NCBI RefSeq assembly: GCF_015624485.1 | Contig: NZ_CP061378.1 | Location: 5,270,001-5,334,000 of the forward strand | Source of the DNA: Bradyrhizobium genosp. L | GTDB taxonomy: Bacteria > Pseudomonadota > Alphaproteobacteria > Rhizobiales > Xanthobacteraceae | Reading direction: 5' to 3' | Length of the DNA stretch: 64,000 bases | Shown: in pieces, positions 34,920-43,624 of the stretch | Numbering within the stretch: position 1 is the first letter of the stretch | How the letters are laid out: each line of letters opens with the position of its first letter | Notes under the pieces: generated by a model | What the model saw: the letters and a program-made list of their open reading frames with translations, nothing else | Databases searched by the model: none | What the model was told of the DNA's origin: nothing | Position numbers and translations under genes: made by a program

Positions 34920-35666
34920 ATGCCCGCGCGCTCGCAGAAGACGTCCGATCTGCGTACCCCGTCCGGCGACCGCCGTGCCGGCCGGCCGCGCGCCGCGACC
35001 GCGGCCGCCCGCATCTACGCCGAGCTGCGTGCCGAGCTGGCCTCGCTGCAACGCCGGCCGGGCGAAGCGATCCTGGAATCCGAGATCGCGCGCTCCTACG
35101 GCGTCAGCCGCACGCCGGTGCGCGAGGCCATCCTGAAGCTTTCGGATGAGGGCCTGGTGGAGATCTTCCCGCAATCGGGCATCTTCGTGTCGCGCATCCC
35201 GCTGGCTGCACTGCCCGAGGCGATCATCATCCGCAGGTCGCTCGAGGAGACCACCACGCGCATGGCGACCGAGCGGGCCAGTTCCAGCCAGATCCTCGGC
35301 CTGCATTCCATCCTGGAGCGGCAGCGCGAGGCCGATGCGGCCGGAGATCGCGAAGCTTTCCATCAGGCCGATGAAGCCTTTCACGCCGCGATCGCTGATA
35401 TCGCCGGGCACCCCGGCATCTGGCGGCTGATCCTCCAGGTCAAGCTTCATGTCGATCGCTTCCGGCGCCTCACTTTGCCGCAACGCGGGCGGATGGCGGA
35501 AGTGATCGCCGAGCACGAGGCCATCATGGCAGGCATCGAGGCGCGCGAACCGGCCGCCGCCAGTGCCGCCATGGTCAGACATCTCGAACGCCTGCTGGCC
35601 GATATCTCGGCGCCCCAGCACTACAATCCAGAGTTCTTCGACCAGCAAACCCAGCCAAGAAATTGA
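34920..35666 (+). CDS. GntR/FadR-type transcriptional regulator
   Basis: A 248-residue regulator. The winged helix (about 29-95) includes EIARSYGVSRTPVREAILKL and EGLVEIFPQSGIFVSRI. The helical FCD domain follows with FHQADEAFHAAIADIAGHPG and EHEAIMAGIEARE, containing the histidines and acidic residues expected of a metal or carboxylate ligand site. ATG 34920 is preceded by GGGAG. It starts the plus-strand row with the TRAP transporter (52-base gap to dctP) and is divergent from the SDR gene, so it is the likely local regulator. The inducer is probably the TRAP-imported acid or a product of it. Confidence 0.9.
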   Translation: MPARSQKTSDLRTPSGDRRAGRPRAATAAARIYAELRAELASLQRRPGEAILESEIARSYGVSRTPVREAILKLSDEGLVEIFPQSGIFVSRIPLAALPEAIIIRRSLEETTTRMATERASSSQILGLHSILERQREADAAGDREAFHQADEAFHAAIADIAGHPGIWRLILQVKLHVDRFRRLTLPQRGRMAEVIAEHEAIMAGIEAREPAAASAAMVRHLERLLADISAPQHYNPEFFDQQTQPRN

Positions 35667-35718
35667 ACCAGGACGACCGCGGCCGGACCACGAGCCGGGC
35701 ATCAGGGAAGGAAACGAC

Positions 35719-36747
35719 ATGGACCAGGGACATCGATCGCAGCATCGCATTGCACGGCTCAACCGTCGCGACCTCTTCAGAATGGGCGCCGGCCTCGGCG
35801 CAGCGGCTGCGTTCGCAGCGCCCGCCCTTGCGCAATCGAAGGCGGTCTTCAAGGCATCCGACGTGCAGCCTCCCGGCTACCCGACCGTGGTCGCCACCGA
35901 AAGCCTCGGCAAGAAGCTGGCGGATGCAACCAACGGCCGTCTCTCAGTGCAGATGTTCCCGTCGATGCAGCTCGGCGGCGAGAAGGAAACCATCGAGCAG
36001 ACCCAGATCGGCGCGATCCAGATGCTGCGCGTCAGTGCCGGCTCGATCGGTCCGATCGTCGATGAGATCAACGTCATCAACATGCCGTTCCTGTTCAAGA
36101 ACACGGCGCATGCCGAAAAGATGATGGACGGCCCGATCGGCCAGGAACTGCTGGACAAGATCACCGCCAACGCCAACGCGAACCTGGTCGCGCTGTGCTG
36201 GATGAATTCCGGTGCGCGCAGCCTCTACAACACCAAGCACTCGATCAAGACGATCGCCGACGTCAAGGGCCTCAAGTTCCGCGTGATCGGCAATCCCATC
36301 TTCATCGACATGATGAACGCGCTCGGCGGCAACGGCGTCGCGATGGGCTACGATCAGGTGTTCAGCGCGCTGCAGACCGGCGTGATCGACGGCGCCGAGA
36401 ACAATCCGCCGAGCTACGTCTTCAGCAATCACTACACGGTGGCGAAGCACTTCACGCTCACCGAGCATCTGATCGTTCCGGAGCTGTTGGTGTTCTCGAA
36501 ACGCGCATGGTTTGCGCTTTCGGCCGACGACCAGGCGCTGATCAAGAAGCTTGCCCGCGAAGCGCAGATGGAGGAGCGCGTGCTCTGGAACAAGTACGAG
36601 CAGGAGGCGATGGAGAAAGCCAAGGTTGCCGGGTGCGAGATCGTCGAGATCGCCGACAAGACGCCGTTCCAGCAAGCGGTCAAGCCGGTCTGGGACAAAT
36701 ACGGTCCGAAATACCAGGACATGATCGCGCGCATCCAGTCAGCCTGA
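35719..36747 (+). CDS. dctP: TRAP transporter solute-binding protein DctP
   Basis: A 342-residue periplasmic receptor of a TRAP importer, which uses a sodium or proton gradient. The leader carries a twin-arginine motif (LNRRDLFRMGAGLGAAAAFA) with cleavage near Ala38. Family features are VVATESLGKKLADATNGRLSVQ (split at the family Gly), QMLRVSAGSIG and FRVIGNPIFIDMMNALG, containing the carboxylate-binding arginine. DGAENNPPSYVF is the later ligand segment. ATG 35719 follows GGAAGG. The membrane subunits dctQ and dctM follow directly. The substrate is unknown, presumably an organic acid. Confidence 0.9.
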   Translation: MDQGHRSQHRIARLNRRDLFRMGAGLGAAAAFAAPALAQSKAVFKASDVQPPGYPTVVATESLGKKLADATNGRLSVQMFPSMQLGGEKETIEQTQIGAIQMLRVSAGSIGPIVDEINVINMPFLFKNTAHAEKMMDGPIGQELLDKITANANANLVALCWMNSGARSLYNTKHSIKTIADVKGLKFRVIGNPIFIDMMNALGGNGVAMGYDQVFSALQTGVIDGAENNPPSYVFSNHYTVAKHFTLTEHLIVPELLVFSKRAWFALSADDQALIKKLAREAQMEERVLWNKYEQEAMEKAKVAGCEIVEIADKTPFQQAVKPVWDKYGPKYQDMIARIQSA

Positions 36748-36765
36748 CACAACGCGGAGCTCGAC

Positions 36766-37278
36766 ATGGTTGGATCGTATCGCCGCGCAATGGATTATCT
36801 CTACCTCGCCTGCGTCGTTACGGGCTGCACGGCACTGGTGCTGATCTCGGCCGTCATCCCCTGGGCGGTGTTCACACGCTACGTCCTGAACAGCGCCGCC
36901 TCCTGGCCCGAACCGCTGGCGGTCCTGCTCACCATCGTCGTGACCTTCATTGGTGCAGCGGCGGGCTATCGGCTCAACCTGCACATGAACGTCGGGTACT
37001 TCGCGGGCAAACTGCCTGACCGGTTGCGCTCCCTCGTCGATCTCCTCGTCCAGCTGCTGATGGGGATGATCGCACTGTTCATGATCGTCTGGGGCTGGCG
37101 ACTGGTCGAAGTCACCTGGCACAATACCATCGCCGACTTCCCGTTCCTCTCGGTCGGCATCACCTATCTTCCGATCCCGATCGGCGGCTTGTGCCTGCTC
37201 GCATTCATCATCGAGCGGATTTTCCTCGGCGTGCCGCCCGACCCGATCGGGCCACACCACGAAATCTCCATCGACTGA
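36766..37278 (+). CDS. dctQ: TRAP transporter small permease DctQ
   Basis: A 170-residue inner-membrane subunit with four predicted helices (about 13-35, 47-66, 88-112 and 128-152). The R-I/L-N-E/H-type region AGYRLNLHMNVGYFAGKLPDR between helices 2 and 3 is typical of DctQ (quoted here up to 20 residues: AGYRLNLHMNVGYFAGKLP). It starts 18 bases after dctP and is followed 15 bases later by dctM, so the three genes form one operon. Confidence 0.88.
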   Translation: MVGSYRRAMDYLYLACVVTGCTALVLISAVIPWAVFTRYVLNSAASWPEPLAVLLTIVVTFIGAAAGYRLNLHMNVGYFAGKLPDRLRSLVDLLVQLLMGMIALFMIVWGWRLVEVTWHNTIADFPFLSVGITYLPIPIGGLCLLAFIIERIFLGVPPDPIGPHHEISID

Positions 37279-37293
37279 TCGCGAGGGGCCACG

Positions 37294-38589
37294 ATGGATA
37301 TCTTCATTCTGCTCGCGACCATGCTGGTCTGTTTCCTGATCGGCATGCCGATCGCCTACTCGCTGGCGATGGCGGCCATCGTCGGCGCGCTTTCGATCGG
37401 CATCCCGCTCGAAGCCGTCATGCTGAAGATCTCCGATGGCGTCAGCAAGGTCGCGATGCTGACCATCCCGTTCTTCGTGCTGGCCGGCGCGATCATGGCG
37501 GAAGGCGGCATGGCGCGACGCCTGGTGGCCTTTGCCGACGTGCTGGTCGGGCTCACGCGGCTGCGCGGCGGGCTTTCGATCGTCAACGTGCTTGCAACGA
37601 CATTTCTGAGTGGCATTTCAGGATCAGCCGTCGCCGATACCTCGGCGATCGGTTCGGTGATGATCCCGCAGATGGAACGGAACGGATATCCGCGGGTCTT
37701 CGCCACCAATTTGACCATCACCTCCTCGGTCCAGGCGCTGCTGGTGCCGCCGAGCCACAATGCGGTGCTCTATTCGCTCGCCACCGGCGGCACCATTTCG
37801 ATCAGCGCCTTGTTCATGGCGGGCGTCTTCCCCGGCCTGCTGCTCGGCTTTTCGCTGGTCATCCTGTGCGTCGCGGTCGCCTACCGCGAAGGGCACCCAC
37901 GCGGCCAGACGGTGCCGGCAAAGGATGCGATCCGGATCACGATCGATGCCGCCTGGGGCCTGATCACGCTGGTCATCATCCTCGGCGGCATTCTGGGCGG
38001 CATCTTCACCGCGATCGAGGCTGGCGCCGTTGCCTGCATCTGGGCCTTCTTCGTCACCATGTTCATCTACCGCGATTATCGCTGGCGCGACCTGCCCGTG
38101 CTGCTGCACCGCACGCTGCGCACCGTGGCAATGGTGATGACATTGATCGCCTGCGCGTCCAGCGTCGGCTACATCATGGCGCTGACGCAGATGCCGGCCA
38201 AGATGACGGCGTTCTTCCTGTCGATCTCCGACAACAAATACGTCATCCTGCTCCTGATCAACGTCCTGCTGCTGGTGCTCGGCACGCTCGTCGACATGGC
38301 GCCATCGATCCTGATCGCAACGCCGATCCTGCTGCCGGTGATGAAGAATTTCGGCGTCGACCCGGTCCATTTCGGCATGATCATGCTGCTCAACCTCGGC
38401 ATCGGCCTGTGCCATCCGCCGGTCGGGGCAATCCTGTTCGTCGGTTGCGCGGTCGGCAAGGTCACGATCGAGCAGGTCATGCGCAAGATCTGGCCGTTTT
38501 ACGCCGTGATGTTCGCTGTCCTGATGTGCGTGACTTACCTGCCGGAGATCTCGCTGTGGTTGCCGCGGCAGCTTCAGGTGCTGCATTAG
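37294..38589 (+). CDS. dctM: TRAP transporter large permease DctM
   Basis: A 431-residue channel subunit with about 12 helices. Family marks are IPFFVLAGAIMAEGGMARR near the N-terminus, GGLSIVNVLATTFLSGISG and PPSHNAVLYSLATGG in the first half, and LGTLVDMAPSILIATPILLP with GLCHPPVGAILFVG in the second. It completes the DctPQM importer. A 92-base gap separates it from the cyclase gene on the same strand, so co-transcription is plausible. Confidence 0.92.
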   Translation: MDIFILLATMLVCFLIGMPIAYSLAMAAIVGALSIGIPLEAVMLKISDGVSKVAMLTIPFFVLAGAIMAEGGMARRLVAFADVLVGLTRLRGGLSIVNVLATTFLSGISGSAVADTSAIGSVMIPQMERNGYPRVFATNLTITSSVQALLVPPSHNAVLYSLATGGTISISALFMAGVFPGLLLGFSLVILCVAVAYREGHPRGQTVPAKDAIRITIDAAWGLITLVIILGGILGGIFTAIEAGAVACIWAFFVTMFIYRDYRWRDLPVLLHRTLRTVAMVMTLIACASSVGYIMALTQMPAKMTAFFLSISDNKYVILLLINVLLLVLGTLVDMAPSILIATPILLPVMKNFGVDPVHFGMIMLLNLGIGLCHPPVGAILFVGCAVGKVTIEQVMRKIWPFYAVMFAVLMCVTYLPEISLWLPRQLQVLH

Positions 38590-38681
38590 ACAGAAGACGC
38601 GTCTTGCAAGGCTGCGGCAAACGCGGCAGCATCCAGGGTAGAAGCGCGCCTGCGCCAGCTCCGTCAAGAAAGGGCACCCGC

Positions 38682-39368
38682 ATGAGGATCGTCGACCTGA
38701 GCCGGGAACTCTATCACCGCACCCCGAGCTATCCCGGTCATCCGCCGATCATGCACGGGATGTGGAAGGACCACGACGAGGCCTTTGCGGAATCCGGGAA
38801 TGTCTACGGGCTGGCATCGATGTTCATCTCGATGCCCGACCATGGCGGCACGCACATCGATGCGCCCCGGCATTTCGGGCCGAGCGGCATCTCGATCGAT
38901 CAGTATCCGCTGGAAAAATGCATCGTGCCCGGCATCTGCCTCGATCTGCGCCACATTGCGCCGCGCACCGAGATTACGCCTGCCGATCTCGAAACGGCCG
39001 TGACGGCAGCCGGGGTACCGGTGCCGAAGGGCGGCACTGTCCTGCTTTGCACCGGCCATCACGCACGGACATTTCCGGGCAAACAATATTCCACCGACAA
39101 CCCCGGCGTGAACGTCGCGGCCACCGAATGGCTGGCCGGGCACGGTATCGTCCATTTCGGCATCGACTCGATGCGCCCAGGTCCCGACAGTGACGAGAAC
39201 CTGCTCGTTCACAAGGCCTGTCTCGAGCTCGACATCACCCACATCGAAAGCCTGTGCAATCTCGAAGCATTGCTCGGCCAGGGACAGTTCACCTTTATCG
39301 GCCTGCCGATGAAATGGCGCGACGGAACAGCCTCGCCGATCCGCGCGGTGGCGGTGTTCGACCTGTAG
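38682..39368 (+). CDS. Cyclase family protein (kynurenine formamidase-like hydrolase)
   Basis: A 228-residue metal-dependent hydrolase of the cyclase/KynB fold (isatin hydrolase, kynurenine formamidase, polyketide-cyclase relatives). The metal site is HGGTHIDAPRHF (54-65), with His54, His58, Asp60 and His64 as ligands. GHHARTFPGKQYSTDNPGV and GIDSMRPGPDSDENLLVHK follow (family positions). It opens a lactone, lactam or amide, or cleaves an N-acyl group; the position after a TRAP importer suggests action on the imported compound. ATG 38682 is preceded by AAAGGG. Confidence 0.85.
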   Translation: MRIVDLSRELYHRTPSYPGHPPIMHGMWKDHDEAFAESGNVYGLASMFISMPDHGGTHIDAPRHFGPSGISIDQYPLEKCIVPGICLDLRHIAPRTEITPADLETAVTAAGVPVPKGGTVLLCTGHHARTFPGKQYSTDNPGVNVAATEWLAGHGIVHFGIDSMRPGPDSDENLLVHKACLELDITHIESLCNLEALLGQGQFTFIGLPMKWRDGTASPIRAVAVFDL

Positions 39369-39393
39369 CGTTGCGGAGAGACTGGGAAACCCG

Positions 39394-40389
39394 ATGATGG
39401 ACCGCAAAGCGTTCTTCCCGTCTCGCCGCTCAGTTCTGAAGGCTGGCACCGCACTCGCAGCCACTGGTTTTGCAAGGCGGACCAAAGCCGCCGGCTATCC
39501 CGAACGTCCGATCAAGATCATCGTGCCCTTCGCGCCGGGCGGCCCCACCGACATCATGGCCCGCATTCTCGGCACGCATCTTGGAGAGGCAGTGGGCGGC
39601 ACGATCGTGGTCGAGAACCGTCCCGGCGGCGGCGGCAATATCGGGATCGGCATTGCCGCGCATGGCGAGCCGGACGGCTATACGCTCCTGATCACGTCCA
39701 GCGCTTTTGTCGTCAATCCCGGCCTCTACGCCAAGATCCCATACGATCCCGACAAGGACTTTGCCGCCATCGCCGAGCTCGGCACCTCGCCGAATGTGAT
39801 CCTGGCCAATCCGAAACTCGGGATCAATTCGGTCGCCGAGCTGATCGCGCGTGCGAAGGCCAACCCGGATGAGCTGAACTATGCGAGCCCGGGCCTCGGC
39901 ACGACGCCGCATCTGGCAGGCGAGTTGTTCAAGATCGTCGGCCGCATCCAGATGACCCATGTTCCGTTCTCCGGAGCCGGGCCTGCGATCCAGGCGATCC
40001 TCGGCGGAACGACGCAGATTGCGTTTGCCGCGCTGCCGCCTGCGCATCCCCATATCGAATCCGGTGCGCTGAAGGCACTCGCTGTGACCGGAGCGCACCG
40101 GTGGTTCGACCTGCCTGACGTGCCGACCATGGTCGAGCTCGGCTACACGGACTTCATCTCGGACACGTTTCAGGGATTTCTCGCTCCGGCAAGGACACCT
40201 GCGTCCATCGTCGAGCTGCTGACGGCAAAATCGATCGCGATCCTGAAAACGCCTGCCATCGCCGACCAATTGCGCAATGACGGCTTCGAGGTGCTTGCGA
40301 ACGGTCCCGACGGCATGCGCAGGCGCATCACCGATGAAGTGCCGAAGTGGCGCGATATCATCGCGAAAGCCGGGATCAAGCCGGTCTGA
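39394..40389 (+). CDS. TTT-family (Bug) solute-binding protein, Tat-exported
   Basis: A 331-residue periplasmic binding protein of the tripartite tricarboxylate class. The leader includes a twin-arginine motif (PSRRSVLKAGTALAATGFA). YPERPIKIIVPFAPGGPTDI, VVENRPGGGGNIGIGIAA, LNYASPGLGTTPHLAGELF and THVPFSGAGPAIQAILGG are family marks. Two consecutive ATGs give alternative starts one codon apart. It lies 25 bases after the cyclase gene, in the row with the TRAP importer. No tctA or tctB partner is adjacent, so it may use the distant TctBA or have another role. Confidence 0.88.
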   Translation: MMDRKAFFPSRRSVLKAGTALAATGFARRTKAAGYPERPIKIIVPFAPGGPTDIMARILGTHLGEAVGGTIVVENRPGGGGNIGIGIAAHGEPDGYTLLITSSAFVVNPGLYAKIPYDPDKDFAAIAELGTSPNVILANPKLGINSVAELIARAKANPDELNYASPGLGTTPHLAGELFKIVGRIQMTHVPFSGAGPAIQAILGGTTQIAFAALPPAHPHIESGALKALAVTGAHRWFDLPDVPTMVELGYTDFISDTFQGFLAPARTPASIVELLTAKSIAILKTPAIADQLRNDGFEVLANGPDGMRRRITDEVPKWRDIIAKAGIKPV

Positions 40390-40492
40390 CCGGATCAAGA
40401 TTGCGCGACACGCGCAGCGTGTGCCTTGCGACCGTTTCCCTGCCTCCCTACGGTGCGTCCCACCAAAAACAAGGATCAGGGAGGCGATTGTT

Positions 40493-41587
40493 ATGACGAC
40501 AAGGCGGGATTTCCTGAAGGTCGGCGCGACGGCGGCCGCCGGCATCGTGTTCTGCAGCTGCGGGCTCGTGCACAACGCACATGCACAGCAGCCGCGGCAG
40601 ACGCTGCCTGTCTCGGTCAACGGCAAGCGCGTCAAGACCATCGACGTTCACTCGCACTGCCATTTCCGCGAAGCCGGTGCCCTGCTCGGTGCCGATGCGG
40701 CAAAATTCCAGTTGCCGCCGGTCAATGGCGCGGCCGAAGCCTTTATCGAAATCGACAAGCGCCTCGCTGCAATGGACGCGCAAGCCGTCGACATGGAGGT
40801 GCTCTCGATCAATCCATTCTGGTACGACCGGGATCGCGATCTTGCCGGGAAGATCGTCAAGATTCAGAACGAGAAACTCGCCGAACTGTGCGGCTCGAAG
40901 CCCGACCGGTTTGCGGCCTTCGCGTCGCTGACGCTGCAGGCGCCGGACCTTGCCGTCCAGGAGCTGGAGACGGCCGTGAAGAAGCAAGGGCTGAAGGGCG
41001 CTGCGATCGGCGGCGTCGTCGACGGGGTCGAATTCTCCGATCCGAAATTTCATCCGGTATGGGCGAAAGCGGAGGAACTCGGCGTCCCCCTGTTCATCCA
41101 CCCACAGGGCGTGCCCGAGTTGAACAAGCGCCTTTCGGGCAATGGCTGGCTTGGCAACACGATCGGCAATCCGCTGGAGACGACGATCGCCCTCTCCCAC
41201 CTGATCTTCGAGGGTACGCTCGACCGCTTCCCGGGACTGAAGGTGATTGCCGCGCATGGTGGCGGCTATCTCGGCTCCTATGCCGATCGCTCGGATCACC
41301 CTTGCCTGGTCGGGCCGAAGGGATGCAACCCCGAGATCAAGCTCAAGAAGGCGCCGACCGAGTACCTCAAGCAGATCTATTTCGACTCGCTGATCTTCAC
41401 GCCTGAAGCGATCCGACACCTCGCCGCTCAGGTCGGCGCGAGCCAGATCGTGCTGGGCAGCGACTATCCCTATCCCTGGGAATTGGCACCGGTCGACCGC
41501 ATCTTTGCCAGCTCATCGCTGAGCGACGACGACAAGGCCGACATTCTCGGCCGTACCGCGGCAAGACTGCTGGGCATTTCCGCCTGA
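40493..41587 (+). CDS. Tat-exported amidohydrolase (ACMSD/PF04909-like)
   Basis: A 364-residue metal-dependent hydrolase or decarboxylase of the amidohydrolase-2 family. The leader is a twin-arginine signal (TTRRDFLKVGATAAAGIVF), so the folded, metal-loaded enzyme is probably exported. The mature domain has TIDVHSHCHF (49-58) with the His53/His55 metal pair, LFIHPQG with a third His, AAHGGGYLGSYADR and the late metal aspartate in LGSDYPYPWE. Family members include aminocarboxymuconate semialdehyde decarboxylase and aromatic acid decarboxylases. ATG 40493 has GGGAGG upstream. The gene ends the TRAP-cyclase-binding-protein row. Confidence 0.85.
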   Translation: MTTRRDFLKVGATAAAGIVFCSCGLVHNAHAQQPRQTLPVSVNGKRVKTIDVHSHCHFREAGALLGADAAKFQLPPVNGAAEAFIEIDKRLAAMDAQAVDMEVLSINPFWYDRDRDLAGKIVKIQNEKLAELCGSKPDRFAAFASLTLQAPDLAVQELETAVKKQGLKGAAIGGVVDGVEFSDPKFHPVWAKAEELGVPLFIHPQGVPELNKRLSGNGWLGNTIGNPLETTIALSHLIFEGTLDRFPGLKVIAAHGGGYLGSYADRSDHPCLVGPKGCNPEIKLKKAPTEYLKQIYFDSLIFTPEAIRHLAAQVGASQIVLGSDYPYPWELAPVDRIFASSSLSDDDKADILGRTAARLLGISA

Positions 41588-41623
41588 GGGGCTCGGCCCG
41601 TCACCCATTGGCGACCCGAATGA

Positions 41624-41653
41624 CAGTCGTCGTGCAATGAGGCGCGACGACTG
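41624..41653. terminator. Convergent-gene hairpin
   Basis: Perfect 9-bp arms CAGTCGTCG and CGACGACTG flank a 12-base loop between the amidohydrolase (plus) and the small membrane protein gene (minus). No U-tract follows, so it is a candidate terminator or transcript-stabilising stem for both. Confidence 0.55.
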
Positions 41654-41662
41654 CATGGGCCG

Positions 41663-41935
41663 TCAGTTGGCTTTCACCGCCTGGATTGCGTTGCTCGGCT
41701 GGGCCATTTGTGCCGGGCGCACGATGTTGGGCACCAGATCGGAGCCGACGCCTTCCGATCCGACGAACTCGGCCTGCGCCGCGTCCGAGATCCATTTGAC
41801 CGCCGCCGGGTGACTGACCGCCATACCGATCAATGCGACGAGAACGAGCAGGGGCAGAGCGACGAGCTTGATGCTGAAACTCTGATAGTTGGTCTGCTCG
41901 TCCTGATGCTGCCGCTTGTCGAAAGAGCCGTGCAT
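41663..41935 (-). CDS. Small single-span membrane protein, unknown function
   Basis: A 90-residue protein. ATG 41935 follows a perfect GGAGGA ribosome site, which fixes the start. It has a basic/polar N-terminus (HGSFDKRQHQDEQTNYQSFS) and one hydrophobic helix (LVALPLLVLVALIGMAV, about 24-40). The remainder is periplasmic and alanine-rich, with conserved-looking SDAAQAEFVGSEGVG. No function is recognised. It is downstream of the Crp/Fnr gene on the same strand (118-base gap). Confidence 0.65.
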   Translation of the reverse strand: MHGSFDKRQHQDEQTNYQSFSIKLVALPLLVLVALIGMAVSHPAAVKWISDAAQAEFVGSEGVGSDLVPNIVRPAQMAQPSNAIQAVKAN

Positions 41936-42053
41936 GGATTCCTCCACATTGCGGATGAGCTCCCCCCACGTCACTTATCGCAGTGCATGCAAAGCCGCTG
42001 TGAACGGCTTCACAGGCTTGCCCAATTCACCCCTTCGTGAGGCCTTGGACCGG

Positions 42054-42797
42054 CTATTCGCCGTCGTTCGATCCAGCGTCGACCAGTTCCTGAAGCGACT
42101 CCGGCTTCAGCACGACAATCGCACCGTGTTCGAGCCTGACCCAGCCGCGCGCCGCCCATGCCCGGAGTTGCTTGTTGATGCTCTCGCGGGTCATGCCAAC
42201 CATCTCGCTGATCTCCTGCTGGGTGATCGAGATGGTGCGGCCCTGGGGTTCGCGCTTGTGCTTGTCACTCAGGCGCAGCAGCGCGTTGGCGAGCCGGCCC
42301 GGCAGGTCCAGCAGGATGACCTGCTCGACCTGGTCGCTGGTCCAGCGCAGGCGCGCGCAGAGCAGCTCGATGAACTTCATCGCAAGCGTCGGCTGGCTGC
42401 GCACGAACGGAATGAATTCGCGCCGGTCGATGACGAACAGCTCGCAATTGGAGTTGGCTGTGGCGTCGGCCGTCCGCGACCGGCCGTCGAGCAGCGCAAT
42501 CTCGCCAAAAATCTCTCCGGCCTCGATCAGGTTCAAAATCGCATTGCGACCATCCGGCGACGAGATGCTGATCTTGACGGTGCCAGATATCACCGCGATC
42601 AGGGTGTTACCCGGATCGCCCTTGGAGAAGATCGCCGTCCCCCGCTTCAATGTGATGTGCTTGGCGTAGCGGCAGAGCTGGTCGAAGGCCTCGGGCTCGA
42701 GATCGGCGAAATAGGGGTGCTTGCGCAGCACCGACAGCTTGCTGTTTGAAAACGGCGGCGCGCCGACAGGTCTTTCTATGGGCAGCGCACCGGTCAT
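42054..42797 (-). CDS. Crp/Fnr family transcriptional regulator
   Basis: A 247-residue regulator. The cyclic-nucleotide-binding-like beta barrel spans about 22-140 (ITLKRGTAIFSKGDPGNTLI; AGEIFGEIALLDGRSRTADA, near the cAMP-binding RTA-type segment). A long helix and a winged helix-turn-helix follow (about 170-235; ISITQQEISEMVGMTRESIN, recognition helix). It lacks the N-terminal cysteine cluster of FNR, so it is not an iron-sulfur oxygen sensor. The phosphate-binding-cassette-like FGEIALLDGRSRTA suggests cAMP or another small ligand. A 514-base gene-free region lies upstream. Confidence 0.9.
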   Translation of the reverse strand: MTGALPIERPVGAPPFSNSKLSVLRKHPYFADLEPEAFDQLCRYAKHITLKRGTAIFSKGDPGNTLIAVISGTVKISISSPDGRNAILNLIEAGEIFGEIALLDGRSRTADATANSNCELFVIDRREFIPFVRSQPTLAMKFIELLCARLRWTSDQVEQVILLDLPGRLANALLRLSDKHKREPQGRTISITQQEISEMVGMTRESINKQLRAWAARGWVRLEHGAIVVLKPESLQELVDAGSNDGE

Positions 42798-43311
42798 CGT
42801 GATCCAGACAGATTGTGTTGAGTAAATTCGGCCCGCCGCGTGGACAGGACACCGACCTAGTCATCAATCAATGAAAGCGGAGGGACTATAGCCCTGCCGA
42901 AGGCTCACAGCAACAAACGTCGGCACCGCCGGCCCGGCGGCGCGAGGAAATGGCCCGAATACAACTTTTAGTAAAATACTAGATTCTAGATAACTCTTGA
43001 TTGCGAACAGGCCGTCCGGCGTCGAGTGCCCGCCACATGCGCCGGTCACAATCTCGCCTGACGAAACCGGCATCGATCCAAACGCTACGGATGCGACCTC
43101 GGGACCCGGAGGGTCGATCGCCCTCAACCGATCTGCGCTGCGGCCCCGTCAATCGTCGGCTGACCGAAAAAGGGACGCCTCATTTTTCAGCTCGGCAATC
43201 AACTTAACCAAGTACAAACCTTGTGCATGATCCGCGTGGGCGATCAGGCTCAGGCAACCCACTCTTCATCAACTTCGGCCAGTTTCCCCTCAAAACAGGG
43301 AGTACAAAACA
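42798..43311. other. Long gene-free region upstream of the Crp/Fnr gene
   Basis: About 510 bases without a convincing gene; short frames on both strands have no recognisable character. The part around 42960-43000 is AT-rich and contains the perfect 11-bp palindrome CTAGATTCTAG (42979-42989). It must hold the Crp/Fnr promoter and that of the small plus-strand gene at 43312. Confidence 0.45.
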
Positions 43312-43611
43312 GTGCCGCAGATCTGGATGACCTATCGCGAAATCGCTGACATGCTGGGTTGCGACGAGGAGATCGCGCGCGCCGCAACCATGCAGCGCAC
43401 GCTCGACCGAAAGAGGAGCCGCGATGGACTGACCCGCGTCAAGCTCGATTCCGAGCTGACCGCGAGGTTCATTGCCGCGATCCGCGACGCTGACGAAAGC
43501 CTGGATCAAGCCGTCCGCGCTCTTCGCAACATGCACCAGACGATGTCGCGCATCGATCGGACGACCATCGGACACGCTCACGACCATCCCGGAATGACCG
43601 CCTTGGGATAG
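43312..43611 (+). CDS. Small conserved hypothetical protein
   Basis: A 99-residue protein starting at GTG 43312 with AGGGAG ten bases upstream. The N-terminus IWMTYREIADMLGCDEEIAR looks like a helix-turn-helix (a 'type of domain that reads DNA'), followed by DRKRSRDGLTRVKL and a helical tail. I recall similar short proteins in Bradyrhizobium (MPQIWMTYDEIA-type), also without known role. It is convergent with the phosphoesterase gene. Confidence 0.7.
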   Translation: MPQIWMTYREIADMLGCDEEIARAATMQRTLDRKRSRDGLTRVKLDSELTARFIAAIRDADESLDQAVRALRNMHQTMSRIDRTTIGHAHDHPGMTALG

Positions 43612-43624
43612 GCGGCCGACCACC

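Noticed and set aside
42850..43010. FNR/FixK box (TTGAT-N4-ATCAA) upstream of the Crp/Fnr gene
   Set aside because: TTGAT and ATCAA pieces occur but not with the right spacing in one site.
42864..43230. Short frames on both strands in the region upstream of the Crp/Fnr gene
   Set aside because: They overlap one another, have no ribosome sites and no family features.
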